From Platanthera guangdongensis (Eukaryota; Streptophyta; Magnoliopsida; Asparagales; Orchidaceae): a stretch of DNA of 64,000 bases. The stretch covers positions 109,215,808-109,279,807 of the forward strand of contig CM077162.1 of the NCBI GenBank assembly GCA_039583875.1. Direction: 5' to 3'. A program made the position numbers and the translations under genes. A model generated the notes under the pieces. The model made no database searches, had not been told where the DNA came from, and saw only the letters and a list, made by a program, of their open reading frames with translations. This document shows positions 27,807 to 38,593 of this stretch, one piece after another; positions within the stretch are counted from its first letter, which is position 1, and each line of letters begins with the position of its first letter.

Positions 27807-29777
27807 TCAGCGGTCCCTGTTTTCAGTTCGCTTCTCCGTCCTATCCCGGCATAGATGAGCCGCCTGATCGCTTATCTGAAGAATTTCACTATACACACGA
27901 CAGAGGTGGTGGTGGATGACATTGATGGTCCGGTGCATGTGGGCGGCTTCCCGGTCTACCCGGCTGAGAGGCACCATTGGCTCCGCTGCCGGCCTCGGCT
28001 CCTCATCCGCAGCATGTGGGACACCACCTGCCGGTGCCGCGATCTCAGGAAGAATGCGATCTGACGCCCGCGGCCTCTGCTCAGCGACTTCAGCAGTCCT
28101 CTTCTCCTTTCCTTCACGAGCCGACGCCAAGTGCTTGCCTCTGTAGTATCGGACGTCATCCGCGAGCCTTTTCTTTTCCCTTTCAGACATCTCCAGCGCC
28201 CGCGAGATGCTGGCGACCTGGACTTTGAGGGCCTTCTCGCGTTCCGCGGAAGCTTTCTCGCGCGCCGCGGACGCCCTCTCGCGCTCCGCCGCTTTCTCTA
28301 ACTCTGCTTTGACACATTGCATTTCAGCTTCAAATTTCTTCTCTAACTCTTTTATCGTGCTCAGGCTAGGCGGCTCATCTTCCACGGACTCCACGTGTGA
28401 GACCGCGTCGGCACCAGTGTTGGGTGTGACCACGATCTCGCCACTCTCGATGGAGCCCGGCAGCGACTTTCTACCTGCAACAAATAAAGTCAACTTCGCA
28501 TTCAAAGGCTGTTCGCGGCGGACTAAAAGAAAGGATAAAAGATCACTTTTAGATATAGCGGCAGCGAGTTTCCGACTATCGAAGATGATTGGCAGCCTTG
28601 CCCGCTCCGGGTCAAAGGCGCTTAACCGCTTTTTCCATTCACGGTGGACCTTAGCCCTTTTCTCAGCAGCAGAGCTCGTCGACACTACAATATCGTCCGC
28701 CTCCGTGATAATCTTGACTGGCTTCGATTTTCGCGGCGGCGACCTGTAAAGCCACTTGCGCTGAAAATATTTAGGCGCAGGCTGAAGTTTACCGGACCGC
28801 AGCAGCTCCGCGGCAACCCGCAGTTCCTCAGCGGCTTTGTCCGTCGCGGCCTGCTTCGAGGCCGCCCCAACCGCAGCAACATGAGCGACGATTTGCTTCT
28901 TTTGCTCCTCTATCTTCTCCTTCAGCCTCTCCCTCTCCTCTTCCTCCGCGGCGGACAAGGAAGGGAGTTCGTCACCCTTATCTCCAGTAGTCTTCGCCTC
29001 GTTCTGCTGCAGTACAACCAGCAAGGAGTCCTGGATTAAGTCAAGTTGATCGACGTCTATGGAATCAAATATCTCATCCGTGGAAAGACTGACCGTTGAG
29101 AGGGAATTCTCTCCCTGGATTTGGGCCTCCGGAGTAACCAGATCGCCGTCTGGAACTTCTTTTTCGCGCGGCCTGTGTTGTAAGTCCGCTGCCCCAGTCC
29201 GCTTAGAGACGTTCTTCTCCTTCATTGCGCGAAGCTTCTTCTCAACCCGCTCGGCGACGGTCGCTCCGTCTCTCTTCCTCTTCTTCCTCTTGGCGGTCTT
29301 CTCAACAGCATCCGCGGCGGACCCCCCTAAATCGGGCTGGTCAGCGCGGACAGGTTCAGGATTCACAGCAGCCAATGCCTTTGAGGGCGCGTCATCCTCT
29401 ACCTCAGTCCGCCGGTCTTCATCGTCCAAGTCAACGATTTGCACCGAGGCATTGGGAGAAGATATGTCAGTCTCCATGTGTTCGCCAGCAGTGTCCGCCG
29501 AGGTTGCGGTTTTCTGAGAAGGGGCGGAGTCCGACAAGGTTGCCATCTTCTCACTCCTCAATGGTTCGGCGTCGACTACGACATCCCTGTGAGCAGACAC
29601 ATCGACATGACGGACTGCTTCCTCCGCAGGCTTCTGGCTCTGGGAACTCTCTCCTGTGGAGCGGACAGGATCTTTTCTTGTCGACCTCTTTACAATCTTT
29701 TTGGTCTTCATAGGCGTTGTATGCTCCAGGTCGCCTTTTGCAGTAACGCTAGATAAGAAAGCTCCAAGCCTAGCCAT
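27807..29777 (-). CDS. Antisense gene 1 of Tat copy B, Lys/Glu-rich coiled-coil protein
   Basis: A 656-codon open frame starting MARLGAFLSS. The N-terminal half is Lys/Arg/Asp/Glu-rich with a basic cluster KTAKRKKRKR (nuclear-localisation-like). Long alpha-helical charged stretches follow, EEEERERLKEKIEEQKKQI and, later, KELEKKFEAEMQCVKAELEK, typical of coiled coils. The end is rich in Arg and Pro. A 72-nt stretch (28475-28546) looks like an intron but keeps the frame if retained, so the spliced product would be 632 residues. The ATG lies 84 bases after a TATA box near the 3' LTR. No known enzyme motif; function unknown. Confidence 0.75.
   Translation of the reverse strand: MARLGAFLSSVTAKGDLEHTTPMKTKKIVKRSTRKDPVRSTGESSQSQKPAEEAVRHVDVSAHRDVVVDAEPLRSEKMATLSDSAPSQKTATSADTAGEHMETDISSPNASVQIVDLDDEDRRTEVEDDAPSKALAAVNPEPVRADQPDLGGSAADAVEKTAKRKKRKRDGATVAERVEKKLRAMKEKNVSKRTGAADLQHRPREKEVPDGDLVTPEAQIQGENSLSTVSLSTDEIFDSIDVDQLDLIQDSLLVVLQQNEAKTTGDKGDELPSLSAAEEEERERLKEKIEEQKKQIVAHVAAVGAASKQAATDKAAEELRVAAELLRSGKLQPAPKYFQRKWLYRSPPRKSKPVKIITEADDIVVSTSSAAEKRAKVHREWKKRLSAFDPERARLPIIFDSRKLAAAISKSDLLSFLLVRREQPLNAKLTLFVAGRKSLPGSIESGEIVVTPNTGADAVSHVESVEDEPPSLSTIKELEKKFEAEMQCVKAELEKAAERERASAAREKASAEREKALKVQVASISRALEMSEREKKRLADDVRYYRGKHLASAREGKEKRTAEVAEQRPRASDRILPEIAAPAGGVPHAADEEPRPAAEPMVPLSRVDREAAHMHRTINVIHHHLCRVYSEILQISDQAAHLCRDRTEKRTENRDR
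28475..28546 (-). other. Probable intron of antisense gene 1 (copy B)
   Basis: 72 nt from GTGATC to TTTGTTGCAG, with the same TCCGCCGCGA motif found in both introns of gene 2. In copy E the same stretch (53473-53545) has one extra base that would break the frame only if the intron were retained. Confidence 0.6.
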
Positions 29778-29860
29778 GCCAGACTGTAAGGTGGAGACCG
29801 CAAGTGGTGAATAGCGCCCCGTGTCGATCGAGATTCTCAGCAGATCCAGACCCTCCAGCG

Positions 29861-29869
29861 ATATTTATA
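29861..29869 (-). promoter_or_regulatory. TATA box for antisense gene 1 (copy B)
   Basis: TATAAATAT on the minus strand, 84 bases before the ATG at 29777 and about 90 bases inside the 3' LTR boundary. Copy E keeps it at 52151-52158. Confidence 0.7.
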
Positions 29870-29958
29870 GCGTTGGCGGCATTTTCGAGGTTTGCGGACT
29901 CGGCGGTTAAGATAACATTTTCGAAGTTTTCTGGAAACTTAAAAATGTGCGGGGATTA

Positions 29959-30708
29959 TGTTAACCCCTCAGTCCGCAACATACTGCAAGATTCCAAAGC
30001 CCCACATTCAGCAGGCGCGGACAGGATTTGTCCGTCCGCCCAGTCCGGCACTGTCACCAGTCGTGCGCCAAGGGTGATACTCCAGCAGCGGACGCAAGGA
30101 CCAGTCCGCTCAGTCCGCCGGTGCTTTGGGTAACAGGTTCTCCAGCGGCGGACGCATTATCTCGTTCGCCCAGGCCGCCGCCCTCCAGTGGGCGCGCCCA
30201 GCAGTAGTGGAAGCTCCAGCTCGCGAGCCCAGTGCGCCACTTCTATGCGGACTGGCGTGTTCTTTCTTTTTGCTTCCCGTCACCGCTGCCCGGTTCTCCT
30301 GTACCCCGGGCAGCCGGTTATTTTAGCCCTGCCCGTTTGGGCAGGCCCCCTATCCTATAAATAGGGGGGAGGTGGTGCACTCAAGGCACGCTGACTCGGA
30401 CCCAGGAGCCTACTTGTTACAGGCTGCGGACTCGAATCATGTGCCTTGCGGACTCCCCCTTGCTCTGTTTTCCTCAGTCTTTTCCTTTCACTTGTAACTA
30501 GATCCTTCTTCAATCAAGGGAAAGCTCGTCGCAAGAGAGGAATTCAGGCCGCGACGGGCGAAGTCTGTTGTTGCCGTGGTTCACGGCCCTGCTCTTCTTC
30601 CAGCTCTCATCCGCTTAGTAGATCGCTACTCGCAGTCTCCCTATTTCCCCTGTGATCGAACAGTTAGCTGGTTGTGCTCGACCCCCCTTGTGTTTTCGTG
30701 CATCAACA
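29959..30708 (+). repeat. 3' LTR of Tat copy B
   Basis: 750 bp, TGTTAACCCC to CATCAACA, then the target duplication TCTAT. The bases just before it (GTGCGGGGATTA) are the only polypurine-like stretch and make a weak second-strand primer. Confidence 0.96.
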
Positions 30709-30845
30709 TCTATCATTCTTTCTGATACACATTCTAGTCCATTCTATTCTTATTATCACTCATGGTCTTCATAAAACTTGACAATCTGTACAATCTACAA
30801 GATGAAGTAATTCCTGCAACACAATATTATGAGGAGCAACTGAAG

Positions 30846-31136
30846 CTATACGAGGTTCAACATGCCCAATTCAAACTTGAAGGTGTTGAACTTTGTTTCA
30901 TTGAGTGGCTTGGTAAAGTTGTCAGCCACTTGCTTGTCTATTGGGACAAACTTAAGAATGATGTCTTCATATTCCACATGCTCTCTTATGAAGTGATACC
31001 TAATCTCTATGTGCTTAGTCCTGCAATATGAGACAGGATCCCTATCTATAGAGATTGCACTAGTAGAATCAAAAAATAAAGGACTTCTACTTATCTGGAG
31101 GTTATAGTCCTGGAGCTGATGCTGGATCCACAACAA
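30846..31136 (-). pseudogene. SIRE copy 1 RNase H C-terminal part
   Basis: Encodes CRTKHIEIRYHFIREHVEY and VADNFTKPLNETKF, the standard end of copia RNase H. It is preceded by stops and has no upstream continuation in one frame. Confidence 0.9.
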
Positions 31137-32494
31137 CTGAGCACAGCAGCTACCTGCTGATATATCCTCTGACTCTGCAATTGAAATTGTAACACTTATT
31201 GGCTTCTTGCTGCTCCATGATACTAGGCTTCCTCATAGACACTGACAAGAGCCTGAAGTGCTCTTCCTGTCCTTTCTGCAGCCTGTATGTGAATAGAATA
31301 TTAGATCAAAATTCCAATTTCTAGGTTATCATAGGCCAAGATCTTGTGTGCCCTTAAGATACCTTAAAATACTCTTAGCAGTAGAGTAATGAGATTCTTT
31401 AGGGAAAGCTTGGTACCTAGTACAGACACATGTAGCATACATGATGTCAGGGCTACTAGCAGTTAGATATAGAAGAGAGCCAATGGTTCATCTATACAAA
31501 GTTTCATCAACTGGTCTCCCTGCTTCATCTTTGTTAATAGGCATACTTGTCCTTATGGAAGCTCTCATAGTGGAGGCATTCTCCATTCCAAACATTTTTA
31601 TTAACTCCCTAGTAAACTTAGACTGGGATATGGATAAACCATCATCAATCTGTCTTACTTAAAGGCACAAGAAGAACTTATGTTCACCCATACTACTCAT
31701 CTCAAACTTTCCTTTTATAAGTTTGGCAAACTTTCTACAAAGGTTGTCATCAGTAGATCCAAAGATAATGTCATCTACATATATCTGGACTAGGATGATC
31801 TTACCCTTAGATCCCCTTAGAAATATGGTCTTGTCTATCTTCCCCTTGAGAATTTGTTCTTAATGAGGAAGCTAGACAATGTCCTACACCATTCTCTAGG
31901 GGCGTGCTTCAACCCATATTGAGCTTTCCTATGTCTATAAACAAATTCAGGATGGTTAGAAACAACAAAACATGGAGGTTGTTCAACATAGAGCTCTTCC
32001 TTCCAGTCACCATTCAAGATGGCTGACTTCGCATCCATTTGGTAGACTCTGAATCCTTGGTATGTAGCATATGCAGGGAATAGTCTGATGGCTTCTAGTA
32101 TTACTAGAAGGGCAAAGGTTTGATCAAATTCAATACCTTCTTCTTACATGTACTTCTTTGCTACCACCTTTTCTTTGTTCTTGATTATAATGTCATTTTC
32201 ATCAAGTTTGTTCATGTAGATCCAATTGGATCCAATGACACTTTTTTCTTGTGGTCTGGAAACCAGTTTCCAGACCTTACACCTTTTAAACTGATTCAGT
32301 TCCTCTTGCATTGACACAATCCATAACTGATCTTTGTTGCGCCCTACAAATTTCTTGGTTTTAGCTTGTGACAGGAAACTGGAATACACAACTGTATTCA
32401 AATTTCTGCTCTTTGTCACTACCCCTTGGTTGGCATCACCAATAATTTGGTCTCTTGGATGATCCCTTAGGTGACTGACTGCTAGAGGCAGCAT
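31137..32494 (-). pseudogene. SIRE copy 1 reverse transcriptase
   Basis: Includes WKLVSRPQEKSVIGSNWIY near 32260, MDAKSAILNGDWKEELYVEQ near 32030, and the catalytic IYVDDIIFGSTDD near 31770-31781. Several stops and shifts split it, including one near 31858 that is shared with copy 2. Confidence 0.9.
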
Positions 32495-33590
32495 TCCTTC
32501 AGCATTCTATTATTCATTATCTTCTGGAAGCTTATCTTCATCCACCTTCTGTGTGCTTTGTGCTTCCTCTAGAATGCATACACTTTCTGTCACTTGAAAG
32601 CCTTTGTCTTTAATTATAGGTTTAGCTCTGTTGATAGTCAACTTGTCCATCATTTCTGTGCCTATAGGACTAGAAGAGGAGCTTGGCAGCTCATTGTTAA
32701 TCATATTTGACTCATTAAGTACTACATTAACTGACTACTCTACAGCTTTACTTTTCAGGTTGTAGATCCTACAATCCTTACTATGATTATTGTACCCAAC
32801 AAAGATCCCTTCAGATGACTTTGCAGCAAACTTAGTTATATATGATTTCATATTGATGAGCACAAAACACTTGGTCCCAAAGATTCTGAGGTATGCAAAG
32901 TTTGGTTTTCTACCCTTCAAGATCTTATAGGGAGTCTTTTTATGGCTCTTAGTGATAGAAGCCTTGTTGAGTACATGACAAGCAGTGTTTACTGCCTTAG
33001 CCCACAAGTATTTTGGGAGAGATGTGTCACTCAACAAGGTCCTACCAGTCTCTATGAGAGTCCTATTCTTTCTCTCAGCAATCCCATTTTGCTGGGGTGT
33101 TATTGGAGAGGAAAACTCTTAATGAATCCCAAGTTATTCATAGAACTTTGTCATGCATTCAGATTGAAAATCAGTCCCATGATCACTTCTAATTCATTCT
33201 GAATTTGCTTCACAAATGTCTTGAAGACATCAGGGGTTTTCAACTTTTTCTTCAAAAAGAAAACCCAAGCAAATATGAAAAAGTCATCAATAACTATAAG
33301 GGTGTGGACTTTCCTACCTATACTTTGAACTTTCATAGGACCTAACAAATCCATATTCAAGAGGTATAAACACCTCACAAAGTCTTTGGTCCTAATACTC
33401 TTGATGGAAGCCTTGTCCTAATGCCGTTTTGTCCTGCAGAGCAAATGTCTTCCTTAGTTCATTTCATTTTAGGATCATTCCTAACTATCTCTTTAATAAA
33501 AAGCTTACCTATGGTTTTATAGTTTAAATTTGCTAGCCTCTTATGCCATTAGATATAGTGTGAGAATTTCTCATTTACAACTAGGCAAAT
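32495..33590 (-). pseudogene. SIRE copy 1 integrase
   Basis: Core part MDLLGPMKVQSIGRKVHTLI near 33350 with VIDDFFIFAWVFFLK; C-terminal part with KAVNTACHVLNKASI, KTPYKILKGRKPNFAYLR and GIFVGYNNHSKDCRIYNLKS (32735-33037), typical of copia integrase. Frames are broken by stops between the segments. Confidence 0.88.
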
Positions 33591-35707
33591 GGGAGAGCCA
33601 GTACTTAAGCATAAAAAATTTAGATAGTATACATTCTCACTCCTAGTGCCTATTTAGATGACCTCTTTATCACTTAACCTCTTAATATGGCACTCGTCCT
33701 TATGGAATGAAATGTCATAGCTAAGATCACATAGTTCGCTTATGCTTATAAGGTTATAATGCAACCCTTCTACATAAGCCACTTTTGTGAAAGTGACTAT
33801 GCCATTTGTGATGTTACTACAGCCTCTTATTACACCCCTATCTGAACCACCAAAGATGACTTTGGGTCCATTCATTACTAGAGAGTACTCCTTAAGATTG
33901 CTTCTTGTTCCAGTTATGTGTTTGGAATAACCACTGTCCAAGTACCATATAGGGGTATGACTACTTGGACTAACCTGCAATACATAATTTAGTTAACGTT
34001 AGGACCCCAATACATATTGGGTCCTAGGTGCAGATTAGTTTGAAATTTCACTTGTCCACCAGCAGCTCTTCTGACTGGTGGACTAACTTTAGCTCTGGCC
34101 ACCCTAGGATTATTTCAGCAATCAAAGACATAATGGCCTAACTTGCCATAGCACCAACAATCATGTATATTATACTTTCTTGTCTATGCTGGTCTGCTAG
34201 CTGTGCCGATAGCAGTTCTCTTTCTAGAAGGAACAATAGCACTTTTATTCAGATTCCTTTCAGCTAGTATCTAACTAAAGCTAAGTCTTTCATATTTCTC
34301 TCTGCAGAACATATGTTGTTGATAACATCAGAATTTGCCAAATCAGGCTTTCTAATATACTGACCTTTGCTCTGAGTTATTGCTGAAAGGTTTTGAGTCT
34401 GGGCCACAGCCCCATTCTTAAGACTGGGGGCTGGAGCACCAAAGATAAATGGTCCATGATGGGCCATTTATATTTCCTCATGAGCTGCCTTTAAGGCACT
34501 CGATCCCAATCCTTTTTTCATTCCATTGGAGGGTACACTGCATTCCTCCAGGAAGAATTCCCATTCTTCTAGTGACCATACATGGAGTCCTGGTCATACC
34601 TGTTGGAAGGTATTATTACCCTCTTAAAGGCAATGGGTGGCTGAGCTGGAGCTTTTCCTTTTCCATTGAAAGGGCAGCTCTAGTGTTCCCCTTGAATCCT
34701 ATTCCCCTCTTGTTTCTCTGAGAGGAGAATGATTCAATAATATGAAACATAGTATTGGGCTTAGAGCAGTTAGACACTATTCGCTTCTCTCTTTGGTGTT
34801 TATCTTCCGCATCCCTAATAAGGGCATCCTTATATTTTATGGTGCCTATCTATATGATAGTATAATTTTTCAGTTGGCTAACCTCCCTATCTTTCTTATT
34901 CAGCAGTTTTGCTGTCTCAGACTGCTGGGAATCAACTAGCTGAAGAGAGGTAATCTCCTAAACTTGCTACTTGGCCACCTTTTTGCATCTTTTGAAGGCC
35001 TCTAGAAGTTCACCATACTAATAAATCATTTGATTGATATCTTCTTCAGATTCAGAGACACCTTCATCCCTGGATGAAGATGCCCCTAAATTTGGAGCAG
35101 TCTTATATTTTCTTAGATCAAAAACTGGTTGGAGTTTGTACCTTAGATAGACCAAGCTGATCCTGGTAGAATTCCTCATCAGACCTATCCAGCATCCCAT
35201 AACAGCTGATGTCATCCTTTTATACTTTATCCACCTATGAATCACTGTCTGATTCTGATAGAAGGGCCCTAATTCCTATCCTTACTGTAGGATAGATTTC
35301 ATCTTTATCTGTGGAATCTGATGAAGAAGAGTCAGTCTAGCTCTTCTGCTTCTTTGCAATGAAGGACCTCTCCTTCTTGCCCTTCTTATGATAGAGTCAG
35401 ACAACTTTATTAGAAATTTTTTTTCTAAGTTTTGAGTCAAACCTGCCCTCCTTGGAGGGTTTCTCCTTGGTTTTGTAGTAGTCTTCCTTGGGATGTGAGG
35501 AAGAGGAAGATCTACTCCTCCAACCCTTCCTCTTCATCAGCTTTAGAAACTGCTTAGAGAAGGCAACAAACTCCTCATCAGACATATTGTAGTCTGATAT
35601 GTCTTGCTCTAAATTTTCTAACTCATCTGGCATTCTTAGGGGAGAACGAATATTCTCCTTGCCCCTCTTGGAGATATCAGCCTTAAAGGCCACATTCTTT
35701 TCTCTGG
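33591..35707 (-). pseudogene. SIRE copy 1 protease and C-terminal gag
   Basis: Protease WYLDSGYSKHITGTRSNLK (33940-33880) has Tyr where copia proteases usually have Cys after DSG. A degenerate zinc knuckle (CWCYGKLGHYVFDC) lies near 34125-34170. Gag C-terminal part with KNVAFKADISKRGKENIRSP and EEFVAFSKQFLKLMKRKG is at 35397-35707. Multiple stops throughout. Confidence 0.82.
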
Positions 35708-35819
35708 CATCATCCGTAACAACATTTATCTTAAATGTATCATAGATTTCTAAAAAGTTAGCGATATATGTATTCAGATCTTCATCTTGCATAATGTTAA
35801 ATTGCACGTATTGCTGCAC
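35397..35819 (-). pseudogene. Athila gag fused to SIRE gag at a rearrangement junction
   Basis: One open frame contains Ty3 Athila gag (VQFNIMQDEDLNTYIANFLE, IYDTFKINVVTDDA) for about 38 codons and then SIRE gag (REKNVAFKADISKRG). The switch falls at 35707/35708. SIRE copy 2 has its native sequence (KVLTREKNVAFK) at the same point (43167/43168). The apparent first codon is GTG, not ATG, and upstream Athila gag is in another frame. Confidence 0.88.
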
Positions 35820-36307
35820 TGTTGATATGAATGCTAGGATTCAACTCAAAATTATTGTTTGCCACGGGGGGTCAAACAATGTTTGAATATGTCCCTTCCA
35901 AGTTAGGCCGAGCATAATGATACATGGTATATTGCTCGGTCGCATTTGGTTCAAGGTCGGCTGGTTGGCCATCGTTTTCATTCAAATTCATGGTTGGAAA
36001 ATTAATGTCCCATATGGACTCCTCAACTGAATCAGTTAGAATTGGAGGGCGGGATTGTTGTTCGCACTAAAAGGTGTGTTTGATCTACAAATCCAAATAA
36101 AGTAGATTCGACGGATTCCGTCGGGTCATGCACTATGGAAAAAGAGAAAGAGAGAGGGATAGAAAAACTTGAAAAAGAGAGCTTACTCTCTTTTTGAAAT
36201 TTAAAAATTTTTAGAAAAAAGGGGGGACGAAGAGAGGTGATAAAAGTAATAGCTTCTTGATTTCAAAATATCAACGTAAAGTTGTCCCCGGTAACGCCGC
36301 CAAAACA
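35708..36307 (-). pseudogene. Athila leader, primer site and gag N-terminus
   Basis: Minus-strand reading from the LTR: primer site, a purine-rich leader, then gag with YHYARPNLEGTYSNIV near 35900 and the Athila motif in the fusion ORF. Stops and a shift near 35822 break it. Confidence 0.82.
36285..36302 (-). promoter_or_regulatory. Athila primer-binding site (tRNA-Asp type)
   Basis: Minus strand TGGCGGCGTTACCGGGGA, 5 nt after the LTR end; it differs at two positions from the tRNA-Asp complement used by Athila elements. Confidence 0.85.
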
Positions 36308-37910
36308 TGATGTCCACAAATCATTACGAAAAGAAATCTGAACTGACAATCCAATAAAGACAAGTATACCTATCGATTTATAGTAGGGGGATACGAGTGT
36401 TGTATTAAGATCCGGGAACCGTGGAGTATTTATAATCACACGAATTTCTATTAACTTATCGAAGCATTTAAGGTTTGATTACTAAATTAGAAAAAGCAAA
36501 TTACTTGCAACTATTAAGAAAGACTACTGCTAATGATTAAAAAGAGGGTTGAACGTTGGTTGAGGGATAATACTCGATTATGAATCACCTCAGCTTAAAT
36601 TGATCAAAGATACGATAACAAACTAAAACATAATAAGGTAAAGGTCCTTAACCATGGGGCTTCCCAATGCTTGAACACGCTTCTCTTAAAGACGTGCCCA
36701 ATTGAGGTTAGGAAAATCAGACTGGATTCTCATCCATGTTTGAATATCTAAAGCTCGATTTAAGTAGTGAACCCTGCTATTGGATTTCAATCCAGTCCGA
36801 GAGAAGTATATCATCCTCTCTCGCGGAGAGCTTGCAACTCTCTTTAATCTTGAGTGTTCACTACAAACTATGAGCCTCTCAGCTAGCTAAGAGTGAAAAC
36901 CTAGATGGGGATTATATATCGATGATATAATTCCAAACATGATATTTCAAGAGTAAATCGAAGGCCTATACCTTAAAAAGAGAAAGTAAAGTAAAGCATC
37001 ATAACTTAATCAACTCAACCTCGAATCATCAAGATCAAGTACTAGGAGGATTTATTTACTCATGAGGATGTAGTGAATAAAAATCATGTTATGAATTTGC
37101 ATAATAAGAAATAGAGAGAGAGACAATGAATAACAAAGTATTTTATTTCGTATTGGAAAGAAACTACCGAAAGGACTAAAGGACATTACAAAGAGAGTTT
37201 CCAAAAACACTACAAATACGATAAACGAGATTACAAGAATGCTAAGAATTGAAAACAATAAGCTAAAAAATTCTGAAAATAAACTCTCAACAGCTCTCTA
37301 TAGGGCTTCCAATCTTCCCCCAATGCTTGGAGCTTGTGGATATTTATAGAAATTTTTCGGGAAGTACACGCCCCCTTATACGCCCATGTCAGGCATGTAC
37401 CTGGGGCATGTCAAGTTCGGCATGACTTTTGTACCTGAAATTAAAGCCTGAAAGTGACTGGCGCGATAGTTGGGTTGCACGCCCAGATGACACGGCCGTT
37501 TATGTGGGGCGTGTTAGATTCGGCGTGATGGTGGAGCGGGGAAATTCACGCTGCTGTGATTTTTTGGGACTTGGTGGGACACATCCCAGAGAAACGCCCG
37601 TGGTGGGGGTATACGGGTGTGACCGAATGCGTCTATGCTGAATTTTCCTGAAATCTGACTTTGTACTGATATCTTCATTCCATTTGGGTTACACGCCCTA
37701 AGTACACACCCTGGGAGAGCGTGACCAGGGTCGTGTAACAGGAGAGAATCCAAAGAACTAAAAAAATAGAAATTAAACAAAGTTAGAACAATAATTTAGA
37801 AAAGAAACTAAATAGAACATAAAAATGCAAAAGATAAGAGATTTAAATGAGAATATTCATATTTTTGCCCTAATAAACTAAGCTAAATTATGCTTCATCA
37901 GTGATCATCA
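36308..37910 (-). repeat. Athila-type LTR (complete, 1603 bp)
   Basis: Begins TGATGATCAC and ends GGACATCA on the minus strand, giving inverted ends TGATG/CATCA, and is followed by the tRNA-Asp primer site. The first 414 bp recur at 16876-17289. It abuts the SIRE 3' noncoding region at 37911. Confidence 0.85.
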
Positions 37911-38302
37911 ATATCTACTCATCTACTCCCCCTATTTTGTTGTTGCATGGCTTGTATGGTGATCATCACCATACTCCCTATATGGTATCATGACCTTCTC
38001 CCCCTTTTTGACTTACATAGAATAGTCAGGGAAGTGCTTGTCGTGATCATTTTGATGCAGCTTCTTGCTTCTTCTCTTCTAAAGGTTTAATTAGTTCCTG
38101 CAGTGCTGCACTTGCTCCCCCACAACAGGAGTATCCGGACTTACTCCCCCTCAATAGGAGCAGCGTCTATCATTCTTTCTGATAAACATTCTAGTCCATT
38201 CTATTCTTGTTATCACTCATGATCTTCATAAAACTTGACAATCTTTGCAATCTACAAGATGAAGTAATTCCTGCAACACAATATTATGAGGAGCAACTGA
38301 AG

Positions 38303-38593
38303 CTATACGAGGTTCAACATGCCTAATTCAAACTTGAAGGTGTTGAACTTTGTTTCATTGAGTGGCTTGGTAAAGTTGTCAGCCACTTGCTTATCTATTG
38401 GGACAAACTTAAGGATGATGTCTTCATATTCCACATGCTCTCTTATGAAGTGATATCTAATCTCTATGTGCTTAGTCCTGCAATATGAGACAGGATCCCT
38501 ATCTTTAGAGATTGCACTAGTAGAATCAAAAAATAAAGGACTTCTACTTATCTGGAGGTTATAGTCCTGGAGCTGATGCTGGATCCACAACAA
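38303..38593 (-). pseudogene. SIRE copy 2 RNase H C-terminal part
   Basis: Same 96-codon segment as copy 1 with one residue changed in the visible part (AISKDRD against AISIDRD). Confidence 0.9.

Larger units (their letters stand above)
17550..30708 (+). mobile_element. Complete Tat-lineage retrotransposon, copy B
   Basis: 13,159 bp with LTRs at 17550-18297 and 29959-30708, flanked by TCTAT on both sides (17545-17549, 30709-30713). The uninterrupted target is seen in the other SIRE copy near 38165. Order: LTR, primer site, gag-pol (plus), spacer, two antisense genes (minus), LTR. The LTRs differ at about 20 positions by my hand count (near 2.7%), indicating insertion of moderate age. Gag is intact; pol has three single-base frameshifts. 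Confidence 0.96.
30709..35707 (-). mobile_element. SIRE-type copia internal region, copy 1 (dead)
   Basis: Minus-strand order from high to low coordinate: gag part, zinc knuckle, protease, integrase, RT, RNase H, 3' noncoding. The whole stretch matches 38169-43167 at an offset of 7457-7460 with only a few percent difference. Broken frames fall at the same places in both copies. It is cut by element B at 30708 and joined to Athila gag at 35708. Confidence 0.9.

Noticed and set aside
30762..31031. Plus-strand ORF over the SIRE RNase H end
   Set aside because: Shadow of the minus-strand RNase H and following noncoding region; the same shadow is not kept open in copy 2.
35397..37910. A new replicating Athila-SIRE chimeric element
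   Set aside because: Attractive, but the constant 7.46-kb offset, shared stops and the SIRE 5' LTR at 45927 are all explained by one tandem duplication.
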